This document shows, piece after piece, positions 53,355 to 64,000 of a stretch of 64,000 nt of DNA (positions within the stretch are counted from its first letter, which is position 1; each line of letters starts with the position of its first letter). Source of the stretch: Winogradskyella costae (lineage in GTDB: Bacteria; Bacteroidota; Bacteroidia; Flavobacteriales; Flavobacteriaceae). A program made the translations under genes and the position numbers. The notes under the pieces are model-generated. The model saw only the letters and a list, made by a program, of their open reading frames with translations, was not told where the DNA came from and searched no databases. The DNA is taken from NCBI RefSeq assembly GCF_013403865.1, contig NZ_JABFDK010000006.1:124001-188000 (forward strand), read 5' to 3'.

Positions 53355-54558
53355 GGGTTTGTTTTAATATAAGGTGCATTAAATCTTTAGCAACATCTGC
53401 TTTTGATTTTAATTCATTTTCAATAACATCGTTAGAAGACGTTATAAATGTAACTTTATTTGTTGACACTCCAAAACCCGCACCTTTATCTTGTAATGAA
53501 TTTAAAACAATAAGATCTAAATTCTTCGTTTTCAGTTTTCCTTTAGCGTGTTCTAATTCGTTATTGGTTTCTAGAGCAAACCCAACTAAATATTGATCTT
53601 TTTTTATCTCACCAAGGGATTTTAAAATATCCTTAGTTTTTTCTAACTCAATACTAAACGTTATTTCTTTCTTTTTTATTTTCTGATCAGCAACATTTCT
53701 TGGTCTATAATCAGCGACTGCAGCTGAAAGAATAGCAATGTTTGAAGTGTTGAAATGCTTATGCACTTCATTATACATCTCTTCTGCAGTTATTACAGGT
53801 TTAACCGTAACAAGGTGATGTGCGATTTCTTGATGTGTTGGACCTGTTACTAAAGTAACCTCAGCTCCCAAGTTGGACGCAGCCCGTGCTATTTCAAAGC
53901 CCATTTTCCCGCTAGAATGATTGCCAATAAAACGTACAGGATCTATGGCTTCGTAAGTTGGACCGGCAGTTATTAATACACGTTTCCCTCTTAAAGGTAA
54001 CTTATCCAAAATATCATTTTCAATAAAATCAACGATTTCTTCTGGTTCTGCCATACGTCCTTCTCCAATTAAACCACTTGCAAGTTCGCCGGTTCCGGCA
54101 GGAATGAGTTTATTTCCGAAAGCGATTAATGTTTTAAAAGAAGTTCTAGTAGAATCGTGCTTATACATATCCAAATCCATTGCAGGTGCAAAATAAATCG
54201 GACATTTAGCAGAAAGGTATGTTGCTAGAAGTATATTATCGCAAACACCATTTGCCATTTTAGCCATTGTGTTTGCTGTAGCTGGTGCAATCACAAAAAG
54301 GTCTGCCCAAAGGCCTAAATCGACATGGTTATTCCATATTTGGTTATCATCTTCTTCATTTATAAAAGAAGAATACACCGGATGTTTTGATAGTGTAGAA
54401 AGCGTAAGTGGAGTTACAAACTCTTTAGAAGCAGGCGTCATAACGACTTTAACGTTAGCGCCTGCTTTTATGAATAATCTGACTAAATTAGCAGATTTAT
54501 AAGCGGCAATACCAGCAGTAATGCCCAATAAAATATTCTTATCCTTTAGAATAGACAT
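53347..54558 (-). CDS. coaBC: Bifunctional phosphopantothenoylcysteine decarboxylase / phosphopantothenate-cysteine ligase
   Basis: A 403-residue enzyme carrying two CoA synthesis steps. The N-terminal flavoprotein half (CoaC) has GITAGIAAYKSANLVR, the catalytic His in NHVDLGLWADLFVIAPATANTMAKMANG, and FAPAMDLDMY. The C-terminal half (CoaB) has GKRVLITAGPTYEAIDPVRFIGNHSSGKMG, AAVADYRP and a lysine in KIKKKE. The order, downstream of rpoZ by 14 bases and overlapping porD by 8, is a tight operon. Confidence 0.95.
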   Translation of the reverse strand: MSILKDKNILLGITAGIAAYKSANLVRLFIKAGANVKVVMTPASKEFVTPLTLSTLSKHPVYSSFINEEDDNQIWNNHVDLGLWADLFVIAPATANTMAKMANGVCDNILLATYLSAKCPIYFAPAMDLDMYKHDSTRTSFKTLIAFGNKLIPAGTGELASGLIGEGRMAEPEEIVDFIENDILDKLPLRGKRVLITAGPTYEAIDPVRFIGNHSSGKMGFEIARAASNLGAEVTLVTGPTHQEIAHHLVTVKPVITAEEMYNEVHKHFNTSNIAILSAAVADYRPRNVADQKIKKKEITFSIELEKTKDILKSLGEIKKDQYLVGFALETNNELEHAKGKLKTKNLDLIVLNSLQDKGAGFGVSTNKVTFITSSNDVIENELKSKADVAKDLMHLILKQTHA

Positions 54559-54572
54559 CTAAGGCTTAAAAT

Positions 54573-54899
54573 TTATGGTTGAGGATCCTCAGTATTTCTG
54601 TGATAGATCTTATTATCTAACCACTCCTTAACAGCTAATGCATGTGGCTTTGGTAATTTTTCGTAAAACTTAGAAACTTCAATTTGCTCTTTGTTTTCAA
54701 AAATCTCTTCTAGACTATCATTATATGTAGCAAACTCTTCTAGTTTGTCTATTAACTCACGTCTAATGTCTGTATTAATTTGTTCTGCACGTCTAGAAAT
54801 AACAGAAATTGCCTCATAGATATTATCTGTTGGAGCATCTATTTCATTTCTGTTGTAAGTTACTGTACTTACTGGTGCATCTGTCTTTTTTAAATCCAT
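54573..54899 (-). CDS. rpoZ: RNA polymerase omega subunit, Bacteroidota type
   Basis: A 108-residue protein. NIYEAISVISRRAEQINTDIRRELIDKLEEFATY matches the RpoZ core helices; the C-terminal EIFENKEQIEVSKFYEKLPKPHALAVKEW is characteristic of the Bacteroidota version, which differs from the E. coli form. It helps assemble and stabilise the polymerase. It stands between bamD and coaBC, the usual position. Confidence 0.88.
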   Translation of the reverse strand: MDLKKTDAPVSTVTYNRNEIDAPTDNIYEAISVISRRAEQINTDIRRELIDKLEEFATYNDSLEEIFENKEQIEVSKFYEKLPKPHALAVKEWLDNKIYHRNTEDPQP

Positions 54900-54910
54900 C
54901 GTTATAATGT

Positions 54911-55711
54911 TTAACTTTTAGTCGTAAACGTATTTAATTGTTCTTGTAATTCTTCATTCATAACAGTAGCCGCTTCCATATATTCTGATTCTGGATATGC
55001 TTTCTGTAATACTTTATAATATCCTATAGCATCTTTTAAACGCTTTTCTTTTAAATAATCAATACTTAAAACAGCTAAATTGTAAGCTGAATCAAATCTG
55101 TAATAAATCGCATCAGTTTTTAAAGTAGCCCCAGGGAATTCAAGTAAAAAGTTATTAAACGATTTAATTGAAGCTCTATATTCTCTAATTAAATTGTACT
55201 GTTTTGCTATTTCAAAAGCTTTCTTTTCTAATTTAAAATCTAATTCTTTAACTAGTTCATTGGCTTCTGCTAAATACTGAGAATTCGGATATTCATTAAC
55301 AAAAATTTGAAACTTCTCTATGGCCTCAATCGTTTCCTTCTGTTCTTTAGAATACGCAGGAGAATTATGATAATATCCTTTCGCAGCTAAAAAAGCAGCT
55401 TGTTCGGCTTTTTCACTTTTAGGGTAAATATCTGTGAATTTATCGAAATGAAAACTTGCTTCGTAATAGGTTCCTAATTGGTAAGAACACATCGCATGCA
55501 TAAATGTTATTTTTTCAGCTTGGGGTTTTCCTCTATATTGTTGAAGGATTTGATCCAACAATCTATAAGATTTATTCCACTTTTCAGCGTCATAAAGTTC
55601 TGTAGCCAATTCAAATTTTGCAGCAGTATCTTCAGATTTCAGTGTTTTCTGAAAATCACTACAAGATATAAATAGAATACTGATAAGTAGTATGTAAAGT
55701 CCTCTTTTCAT
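54911..55711 (-). CDS. bamD: Outer-membrane assembly lipoprotein BamD
   Basis: A 266-residue lipoprotein (MKRGLYILLISILFISC, Cys 17) with five TPR-like helix pairs: ATELYDAEKWNKSYRLLDQILQQYRGKP, FHFDKFTDIYPKSEKAEQAAFLAAKGYY, FVNEYPNSQYLAEANEL, FLLEFPGATLKTDAIYYRF, YKVLQKAYPESEYMEAA. It works with BamA to insert outer-membrane proteins. The gene has a 180-base region behind dapA and a TACTTTTG box at 55801, so the bamD-rpoZ-coaBC-porD part may have its own promoter. Confidence 0.93.
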   Translation of the reverse strand: MKRGLYILLISILFISCSDFQKTLKSEDTAAKFELATELYDAEKWNKSYRLLDQILQQYRGKPQAEKITFMHAMCSYQLGTYYEASFHFDKFTDIYPKSEKAEQAAFLAAKGYYHNSPAYSKEQKETIEAIEKFQIFVNEYPNSQYLAEANELVKELDFKLEKKAFEIAKQYNLIREYRASIKSFNNFLLEFPGATLKTDAIYYRFDSAYNLAVLSIDYLKEKRLKDAIGYYKVLQKAYPESEYMEAATVMNEELQEQLNTFTTKS

Positions 55712-55800
55712 GTGGTCACTTTAATTGCTTCGCATCTGTCAAATGGAATTTGCTATTAAACATTAATAACAAGCTCATTTTCTAAATTTTAAACAGAATG

Positions 55801-55808
55801 CAAAAGTA
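55801..55808 (-). promoter_or_regulatory. Candidate -7 element for the bamD operon
   Basis: TACTTTTG on the minus strand, 89 bases before the bamD ATG, inside the 180-base gap. Fits TAnnTTTG; a TTG lies 24 bases above, too far for the standard form. Confidence 0.45.
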
Positions 55809-55891
55809 AGCATTATTAACGGATTTAAAAAACAATTATTGTTAGCTAAATTAAGCGTTGCATCTAGGGTGAACACCTATTTATATTAAGT

Positions 55892-56776
55892 TTAACTTTT
55901 CCCTAAAGTTTTTAACTCTGATTTAATGTTTGCTTTTAATTGATCTGTAGCTTCAACAAGAGGTAAACGCACGTGAGATTCTGAAATTTCTAAAGCGTTT
56001 AAAACTGCTTTTATACCTGAAGGATTATTTTCAGAGAAAATGAGTCCAGTAATTGGCATTAACTTAAAATGAATATCGTAAGCCTCCTTTGCTTTACCTG
56101 CAATCCCCAAGCGAATCATTTCAGAAAACTCTTTAGGCAAAGCCTGTCCTATAACAGAAATAACACCAGAACCACCAGCTAAGGCGACACCTAAAGCCAA
56201 GTCGTCATCACCAGATAACACTAAGAAATCTGAAGGCTTAGTTCTTAATAATTCTAAATATTGATGTACATTGTTTCCTGCCTCTTTTACTGCAACAATA
56301 TTATCGCAATCTCTTGCTAACCTCAACGTCGTTTCAGGAGACATGTTAGATGCTGTTCTACCTGGCACATTATATAAAATAATTGGTAATGGACTTACAG
56401 CAGAAATGGCTTTAAAATGTTGATAAATTCCTTCTTGTGTTGGTTTACTATAATATGGAGAAACTGACAAAACACCATCAATAGCAGAAAAATCTGTTGA
56501 CTTAATTTCTTCAATAACATTTGCAGTATTATTGCCACCAATACCTAAAACTAATGGTAATCTTCCGTTATTAATTTTAGCAATAAATGAGATTAATTGC
56601 TTTTTCTCTTCTGAAGTAACGGTAACACTCTCTCCTGTTGTTCCACTAATCACTAAATACTCTGTGCCGTTAGCAATGTTATACTCTACTAAACGCTCTA
56701 ACGCATCAAAATCGATGCTTAAATCTGCGTTAAAAGGTGTGATTAATGCCACACCTGTTCCTAAAAATTTAGTCAT
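55892..56776 (-). CDS. dapA: 4-Hydroxy-tetrahydrodipicolinate synthase
   Basis: A 294-residue class I aldolase at the branch to lysine and diaminopimelate: condensation of pyruvate and aspartate semialdehyde. The Schiff-base lysine is K164 in IVAVKEAGN, Y135 in LYNVPGRT, and GTTGES (45-50) is the carboxylate loop. Its start overlaps the stop of the gene before it (TAATG), which shows translational coupling. Confidence 0.96.
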   Translation of the reverse strand: MTKFLGTGVALITPFNADLSIDFDALERLVEYNIANGTEYLVISGTTGESVTVTSEEKKQLISFIAKINNGRLPLVLGIGGNNTANVIEEIKSTDFSAIDGVLSVSPYYSKPTQEGIYQHFKAISAVSPLPIILYNVPGRTASNMSPETTLRLARDCDNIVAVKEAGNNVHQYLELLRTKPSDFLVLSGDDDLALGVALAGGSGVISVIGQALPKEFSEMIRLGIAGKAKEAYDIHFKLMPITGLIFSENNPSGIKAVLNALEISESHVRLPLVEATDQLKANIKSELKTLGKS

Positions 56777-57294
56777 TATAATTTATTTAAAATATTTAAG
56801 TATTTCTTTAGTTCTTGTTTAAAAATATTGATATCCCTTAATTCTACATCTATAATTAAATCGTATAAACGCTCGTCTACTGCACTGATGCCAACTTTAA
56901 AGTTCGCTTTAGACGCAGCCGTCATAAGATTTAGTTGTAATACTTCATTTTTAAAAAAGCAAATAAGCATGTCATAAGGTTCATTGATAAAAGCTTCTAA
57001 GTCGTGATTTTTTATTTTTCCTTTCCAACCAAAATCTTTTGGACTAAAATGTACATTCCATTTATTGTGCTCTAATTTATTGTCTAATGTAAAAGCTATA
57101 ATTTTATGCTTTGGTGACATTAAACCTAGTTCTTTAAAATAAACTCTAAACACTTCAAACTCATGAAATTCATTAGCATTAAGAAGTACCGCAACTGTTT
57201 TTATTTTATCATTATTAACAGTCGCTTGACGTTTATCCAATAAAGTATTGACATATTTTCGATTCGATTTTTCTTTAAATGCTTTCAAAATCAT
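56776..57294 (-). CDS. DUF6913-type conserved flavobacterial protein
   Basis: A 172-residue cytoplasmic protein: MILKAFKEKSNRKYVNTLLDKRQATVNND, then a Rossmann-like core (VAVLLNANEFHEFEVFRVYFKEL, KIIAFTLDNKLEHNKWNVHFSPKDFGWKGKI, YDMLICFFKNEVLQLNLMTAASKANFKVGIS). No catalytic motif known. The gene is always found next to dapA in this family of organisms, which is the only clue. Its last base is shared with the dapA start (TAATG). Confidence 0.75.
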   Translation of the reverse strand: MILKAFKEKSNRKYVNTLLDKRQATVNNDKIKTVAVLLNANEFHEFEVFRVYFKELGLMSPKHKIIAFTLDNKLEHNKWNVHFSPKDFGWKGKIKNHDLEAFINEPYDMLICFFKNEVLQLNLMTAASKANFKVGISAVDERLYDLIIDVELRDINIFKQELKKYLNILNKL

Positions 57295-57365
57295 TTACCT
57301 TTAGCCTTTGTGCAAATTTAATAAAAGCACTTACATTTTATTATAAACTTCTTATAAGTTATTCA

Positions 57366-58124
57366 ATGACTAGTAAACATATTCTAAAACTCTGTTTATT
57401 GTTGCTCATTTTTTCTTGTGCATCATCAAGTATTTCAAAAATTGAAGGCAAACGAATCGTTATTGATGAGAGCCTAAACCCTAATAAAGCTATAGAAGAC
57501 TTTATAACTCCTTATAGACTTCATGTTAATAAAGACATGGATAGTATTATTTCTTATGCACCACAAACTTATTCTAAATCTGATGGTGAATTTAATACGG
57601 CCATTGGAAATTTAATGGCTGATGCGGTTTATAACGAAAGTAACCCTGTATTTATGCAACAATCTCAAAAAAATATTGATTTTGTTTTACTTAATCATGG
57701 TGGTATACGTGCGATATTATCTAAAGGAAATGTAACAACCAGAACGGCCTATGAAATTATGCCTTTTGAAAATTCTGTGGTTGTCGCTGCTCTTAAAGGC
57801 GAGCAGATTAATGAAATGATGCTTTATTTATCTCAAGCAAAACGTGCACACCCTGTATCTCACCAATTGCAATTAACTTTAGATAAAAATTCTGAAGTTC
57901 GCTCGGCTACGGTTAACGGAAAACCAATAGATGTTAATAAAACATACTATATAGCTACTAATGACTACCTCTTCAACGGAGGTGATGGCATGGACTTTTT
58001 TCAAACCAATGAAGGTCTCTATGTGTTAAATTATAAAATTAGAAATGTATTAATTGATAACTTTAAAAAGACCGACACATTGAATCCTAAACAAGATCAA
58101 CGTTTTATAAAATTAAAAGATTAA
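57366..58124 (+). CDS. 5'-Nucleotidase, C-terminal domain as a separate lipoprotein
   Basis: A 252-residue lipoprotein: start ATG 57366 (MTSKHILKLCLLLLIFSC, Cys 18); the 29 in-frame residues above are not a signal. The sequence is the substrate-binding domain of UshA/5'-nucleotidase alone: YSKSDGEFNTAIGNLMADAVYNE, VLLNHGGIRAILSKGNVTTRTAYEIMPFENSVV, and DYLFNGGDGMDFF (adenine-stacking Phe). The catalytic metallophosphatase domain is on the next gene, three bases on. Confidence 0.9.
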   Translation: MTSKHILKLCLLLLIFSCASSSISKIEGKRIVIDESLNPNKAIEDFITPYRLHVNKDMDSIISYAPQTYSKSDGEFNTAIGNLMADAVYNESNPVFMQQSQKNIDFVLLNHGGIRAILSKGNVTTRTAYEIMPFENSVVVAALKGEQINEMMLYLSQAKRAHPVSHQLQLTLDKNSEVRSATVNGKPIDVNKTYYIATNDYLFNGGDGMDFFQTNEGLYVLNYKIRNVLIDNFKKTDTLNPKQDQRFIKLKD

Positions 58125-58127
58125 GAC

Positions 58128-59042
58128 ATGAAAAGAATACAATTTATTCAAAAATCGACAGCTGCTACAGTTTTAGCTAGTGTGGGAGGTTTAGGTTTAC
58201 AATCTTTTAGTGCGCCTAAAACGAAAAAAATTACAATTTTACATACTAACGACGTACATAGTCACATTGATCCTTTTGGGCCTGAGGATGGAAGAAACGC
58301 TAATAAAGGTGGCGTGGCAAGACGAGCAACATTAGTGGAGTCGATTAGGCTAGAAAACCCTAATACGTTATTATTAGATGCTGGAGATATTTTTCAAGGC
58401 ACACCTTATTTTAATTATTATGGCGGTGAATTAGAATTTAAACTAATGAGCATGTTAAAATATGATGTTGCAACCATTGGTAATCATGATTTTGATAATG
58501 GTATCGATGGACTTTATGCTCAAATTCCGCACGCCGACTTCGAATTTGTATCTGCGAATTATGACTTCTCGAATACTGTAATGGATACGCACGTTAAACC
58601 CTATAAAATTATTATTAAGAACGGTATAAAAATCGGCATATTTGGTTTAGGTATTCAACTTGATGGCTTAGTAAATAAAGACATGTATAAGGAAACTATT
58701 TACCGCAACCCTATTGAGATAGCACAAGACATGTCTCACATATTAAAAAAAGAACAGTCTTGTGATTTGGTCATTTGCTTGTCTCATATCGGTTATGAAT
58801 ACAAGAATGATCCAAATAAAGTAAGTGACATCACTTTAGCAAGAGCAACTAAAGATATCGATTTAATTATAGGAGGACACACTCATACTTTCCTTCCAAA
58901 ACCAACTATAGAAACAAATAGTATAGGTAAAAACGTTTTGGTAAACCAAGTGGGTTGTTTTGGTTTATATCTTGGTAAAATTGACTTTTATTTTGAACCA
59001 GGTAAAGACGTTACGGCAGAAGGAGCTTCGATTATAGTTTAA
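58128..59042 (+). CDS. 5'-Nucleotidase, N-terminal metallophosphatase as a separate protein
   Basis: A 304-residue exported metallophosphatase. The N-terminal MKRIQFIQKSTAATVLASVGGLGLQ looks like a Tat-like or Sec signal. The two-metal site is ILHTNDVHSHID (D42, H44), LLLDAGDIFQG, IGNHDFDNG, ICLSHIG and GGHTHTFL. It lacks the C-terminal nucleotide-specificity domain, which the preceding gene encodes. Together they would release phosphate and nucleosides from nucleotides in the periplasm. Confidence 0.92.
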   Translation: MKRIQFIQKSTAATVLASVGGLGLQSFSAPKTKKITILHTNDVHSHIDPFGPEDGRNANKGGVARRATLVESIRLENPNTLLLDAGDIFQGTPYFNYYGGELEFKLMSMLKYDVATIGNHDFDNGIDGLYAQIPHADFEFVSANYDFSNTVMDTHVKPYKIIIKNGIKIGIFGLGIQLDGLVNKDMYKETIYRNPIEIAQDMSHILKKEQSCDLVICLSHIGYEYKNDPNKVSDITLARATKDIDLIIGGHTHTFLPKPTIETNSIGKNVLVNQVGCFGLYLGKIDFYFEPGKDVTAEGASIIV

Positions 59043-59090
59043 TTGAAGCGCTTAAGCTTAAGCATTATCATTTAGCCTTTTTTAATCAAT

Positions 59091-59831
59091 CTAATCTATA
59101 ATCTCGTCTGTATAAGCCAGTGTTGGCTCAGTGACTGCATGTTGCGATTGTGAGTAATAAAAAATAAATGCAACCACTAAAAAAGAAGAATAAACATACC
59201 CCAAGTTAGAGTTAGCTTCACTCAAAATATAATAATACGCTAACTGAATAATCTCCGAGAACACAATAAAAATGGAGCCTAACAAAAACAACATGGATTT
59301 GTTATTGTTTCTATACATATAGTTGATGAGTGCAAACGATAGCAATATCATTATTATAGCATTATAGGTATATTCTAAAGCGTATTCATAATAGCTAAAT
59401 GAACTTTCAGTAGTGCTTGATATCAATGTCACACAAAAAACATCTAGAATCACTAATATAATTATAGGAATAGTTAATTGTGAAAATACCGCCCTGAAGT
59501 TTAAAGGAATAAAAACTTTAACAATGAGCAATGTATAAGAAATAATACTAAGAATGTTTACAATAAAATATAAATAATCGATTTCACCAGCCGGTACTCG
59601 CGTACGAAACCAAGCCAAAAAACCTAGGACTTGTGCCGCTGTAAAAACAATTAAAAACAATATAAATAACTTTGATTTATCCTTTGTCCACCCCACGTAT
59701 AGCCAAGTGAGCAAAATAAAAGCAACTGCACTTACGGCATCGCCTTCTATCTCCATAGCCCCCCCCTGAAGTATTATGTAGCCGATACCCAATAGCAAGA
59801 GTACTAGCTTTAAAATTTTCTTTACTAACAT
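59091..59831 (-). CDS. Multi-pass membrane protein of unknown function
   Basis: A 246-residue hydrophobic protein with about eight predicted transmembrane segments (for example LVLLLLGIGYIILQGGA, AVAFILLTWLYVGW, LFILFLIVFTAAQVLGFLAWF, LTIPIIILVILDVFCVTLI). No conserved charged motif. The count and size resemble YhhN-like lysoplasmalogenases, but the sequence does not decide it. It has a TATATTTG box 23 bases before the ATG and converges with the 5'-nucleotidase genes. Confidence 0.7.
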   Translation of the reverse strand: MLVKKILKLVLLLLGIGYIILQGGAMEIEGDAVSAVAFILLTWLYVGWTKDKSKLFILFLIVFTAAQVLGFLAWFRTRVPAGEIDYLYFIVNILSIISYTLLIVKVFIPLNFRAVFSQLTIPIIILVILDVFCVTLISSTTESSFSYYEYALEYTYNAIIMILLSFALINYMYRNNNKSMLFLLGSIFIVFSEIIQLAYYYILSEANSNLGYVYSSFLVVAFIFYYSQSQHAVTEPTLAYTDEIID

Positions 59832-59854
59832 TAATCTTCCCTTATTAACTTAAG

Positions 59855-59862
59855 CAAATATA
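59855..59862 (-). promoter_or_regulatory. Candidate -7 element for the membrane protein gene
   Basis: TATATTTG on the minus strand, matching TAnnTTTG, 23 bases before ATG 59831. No TTG at the standard distance. Confidence 0.4.
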
Positions 59863-59931
59863 AACTTTTTTTACATATAAACGTTAAAATCATGCATTTA
59901 ATCGAATTAAAAGCACCTTTCTTGTAAGAAT

Positions 59932-62597
<2,666 letters not shown>

Positions 62598-62598
62598 A

Positions 62599-63474
62599 CT
62601 ATACTTTTACACCTTTCAACATCCTAAAATTTTCATTTAAGTCTTTCAACAACATTACATCTTTAAAATTAGCATCAGTTAATAAGGCTTTTGTTTCTTC
62701 TCCAAGATATTGATTAATTTCAAAATATAACTGTCCGTTTGGTTTCAACTTATCAATCGCAAAATTTGTAATGGCTTTATAAAATAACAATGGGTTATCA
62801 TCTTCTACAAACAAAGCTAAATGTGGTTCATTATCTAGAACATTAGACTGAATTTCAACTTTTTCTAAATTTCTAACATACGGTGGATTAGACACCAAGA
62901 TATCAAATTTTAAATTTTCAAAAAACAAATTCCAGGTAGGCGCGTTTAAAATGTCTGCTTCAATAAATGTGATATTTGCGTTATTTAACTCTGCATTTTT
63001 TTTAGCTACTTTTATAGCATCCTTACTTACGTCTAAAGCATACACTTTCGCATTTGGTAAGTTTTTAGCCAGTGAAATTGCGATACAACCAGAACCTGTT
63101 CCAATATCTAGAACGTTAATCTGATGAGATAATGGATTTTCTTTTTTAGAATTTGCAATAATAAGAGCCACGAGTTCTTCTGTTTCTTGTCTTGGAATCA
63201 AAACATTCTCATTCACCTTAAACGGTAATCCATAAAACTCTGTGTCTCCTAATATATATTGTATGGGTTTTTGCTGCTTTAAATATTCTAATGTCTTAAA
63301 AAAAGTATCGGTTTCAGATTTAGTGATTGCTAATTTTGGCTCTAACGTCAATTGAACTCTTGGTACATTCAAATAATGCTCTGTACACAAATAGAAGAAA
63401 CTATCTACTTCATGTTTACCATAAACAGCATCTAATTCTATGTGAAATATATGTTGAAGCTCTTTTAATACCAT
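62599..63474 (-). CDS. prmC: Release factor glutamine methyltransferase
   Basis: A 291-residue AdoMet enzyme that methylates the Gln of the GGQ motif in release factors. The N-terminal part holds PIQYILGDTEFYGLPFKVNENVLIPRQETEELV; the AdoMet loop is NVLDIGTGSGCIAISLA, and the catalytic NPPY is in ILVSNPPYVRNLEKVE. Full length. It starts three bases after the GNAT gene stop. Confidence 0.95.
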   Translation of the reverse strand: MVLKELQHIFHIELDAVYGKHEVDSFFYLCTEHYLNVPRVQLTLEPKLAITKSETDTFFKTLEYLKQQKPIQYILGDTEFYGLPFKVNENVLIPRQETEELVALIIANSKKENPLSHQINVLDIGTGSGCIAISLAKNLPNAKVYALDVSKDAIKVAKKNAELNNANITFIEADILNAPTWNLFFENLKFDILVSNPPYVRNLEKVEIQSNVLDNEPHLALFVEDDNPLLFYKAITNFAIDKLKPNGQLYFEINQYLGEETKALLTDANFKDVMLLKDLNENFRMLKGVKV

Positions 63475-63477
63475 AAC

Positions 63478-63969
63478 CTAAAACTCTTTAAGCATCCAAA
63501 CCGTACAAGAATAATGACCTGTATTTCCCATAGGTTTTTCTAAATTTTCAAAACCTACTTTTCTGTAGAGTTTACGTGCATCTTCCATATAGGGCAAGGT
63601 CTCTAAATAGCAATGCGAAAAACCTGCTTGCTTGGCAAAGTCCAAACATTTTTTCATCATTTTAGACCCTAAGCCTTTACCTCTTGCTTCTGGCATAAAA
63701 TACATTTTCTGTAACTCGCACACATTGCCTTCATAATTATCTAATGGCGAAATTCCAGCTCCTCCAATAATGTCATCGCCATTTACAACGACAAAATAAG
63801 CTTTCATAGGTTCATTGTAAGTAGCTGTCATACAGTCTAAAGCTATATCTTCATAAGCTGTTCCCACTTTTGGAACACCCATTTCAATTAAAACACTCCG
63901 AATTGCTTTAGCAATTTTAGGATTGTCCTTGGCTTCAATTTCTCGAATAACAATAGTATCTTTACGCAC
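63478..63969 (-). CDS. GNAT-family N-acetyltransferase
   Basis: A 163-residue GNAT fold protein: IVIREIEAKDNPKIAKAIRSVLIEMGVP, VCELQKMYFMPEARGKGLGSKMMKK (acetyl-CoA P-loop R-G-K-G-L-G), YLETLPYMEDARKLYRKVGFE. I chose the GTG at 63967-63969 (MRKDTIVIREI); the frame stays open to the window edge through a TTG at 63994-63996, so a start outside cannot be excluded. The substrate is unknown; the family acetylates many amines. It precedes prmC by three bases. Confidence 0.85.
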   Translation of the reverse strand: MRKDTIVIREIEAKDNPKIAKAIRSVLIEMGVPKVGTAYEDIALDCMTATYNEPMKAYFVVVNGDDIIGGAGISPLDNYEGNVCELQKMYFMPEARGKGLGSKMMKKCLDFAKQAGFSHCYLETLPYMEDARKLYRKVGFENLEKPMGNTGHYSCTVWMLKEF

Positions 63970-64000
63970 TGAATTAACTTTTTTAGAAGACACCAAAAAT

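Overview
The window is AT-rich, densely coding DNA from a member of the Flavobacteriaceae (Bacteroidota). Several things point there: type IX secretion (T9SS) type A sorting domains at the C-termini of two large secreted proteins, a PorD-type protein, a bacillithiol-associated YtxJ, promoters of the TTG-N19-TAnnTTTG kind, many short lipoproteins with an xxSC lipobox, an RprX/RprY-like sensor pair, and the gene run dapA, bamD, rpoZ, coaBC, porD, recN. The species cannot be named from the sequence. There are no tRNA or rRNA genes, CRISPR arrays, insertion sequences or prophage genes. Most of the window is a conserved chromosomal backbone.

Layout. 1-12 kb: the end of a transaldolase-like gene, a decayed lipoprotein gene, an SDR, the SRP RNA with a clear promoter, a glutaminyl cyclotransferase, a thioesterase, two envelope proteins, glyA and fahA, a long RluA-type pseudouridine synthase and a lipoprotein. 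12-20 kb: ytxJ and clpB diverge from a shared regulatory region, followed by deoC-deoD, a histidine-phosphatase lipoprotein, smpB and an SH3 protein. 20-30 kb: accessory envelope and secreted proteins (DUF5686, NTF2-like, fused DoxD-DoxA, two secreted hydrolases) and pcm. 30-40 kb: a plus-strand run with a Gfo/Idh oxidoreductase, hbd, a small four-helix-bundle gene between inverted repeats, DUF1015, yggS, an exonuclease/GIY-YIG fusion, a DUF3857 protein, a K+ channel with a C-terminal zinc ribbon, and miaA.

40-64 kb is mainly minus strand. It holds a GT2-ybbR-coaE-rprX-rprY series, two related T9SS cargo genes, fabI, recN, porD, coaBC, rpoZ, bamD, dapA, then a 5'-nucleotidase split over two plus-strand genes, a membrane protein, ligA, a lipoprotein, prmC and a GNAT acetyltransferase.

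Nothing here amounts to a convincing new multi-gene system. The most unusual points are: (1) the four-helix-bundle gene with a nonsense codon near its expected N-terminus, bracketed by inverted repeats; (2) candidate extracytoplasmic-function (ECF)-type promoters (AAC, 16-18 nt, CGTC) in the ytxJ-clpB divergent region and before the DUF5686 gene; (3) an exonuclease/GIY-YIG fusion whose only start that keeps its catalytic motif is ATT; (4) two T9SS cargo genes that share leader, C-terminal module and terminator but have different central ectodomains. All calls come from reading the sequence; no database search was possible.
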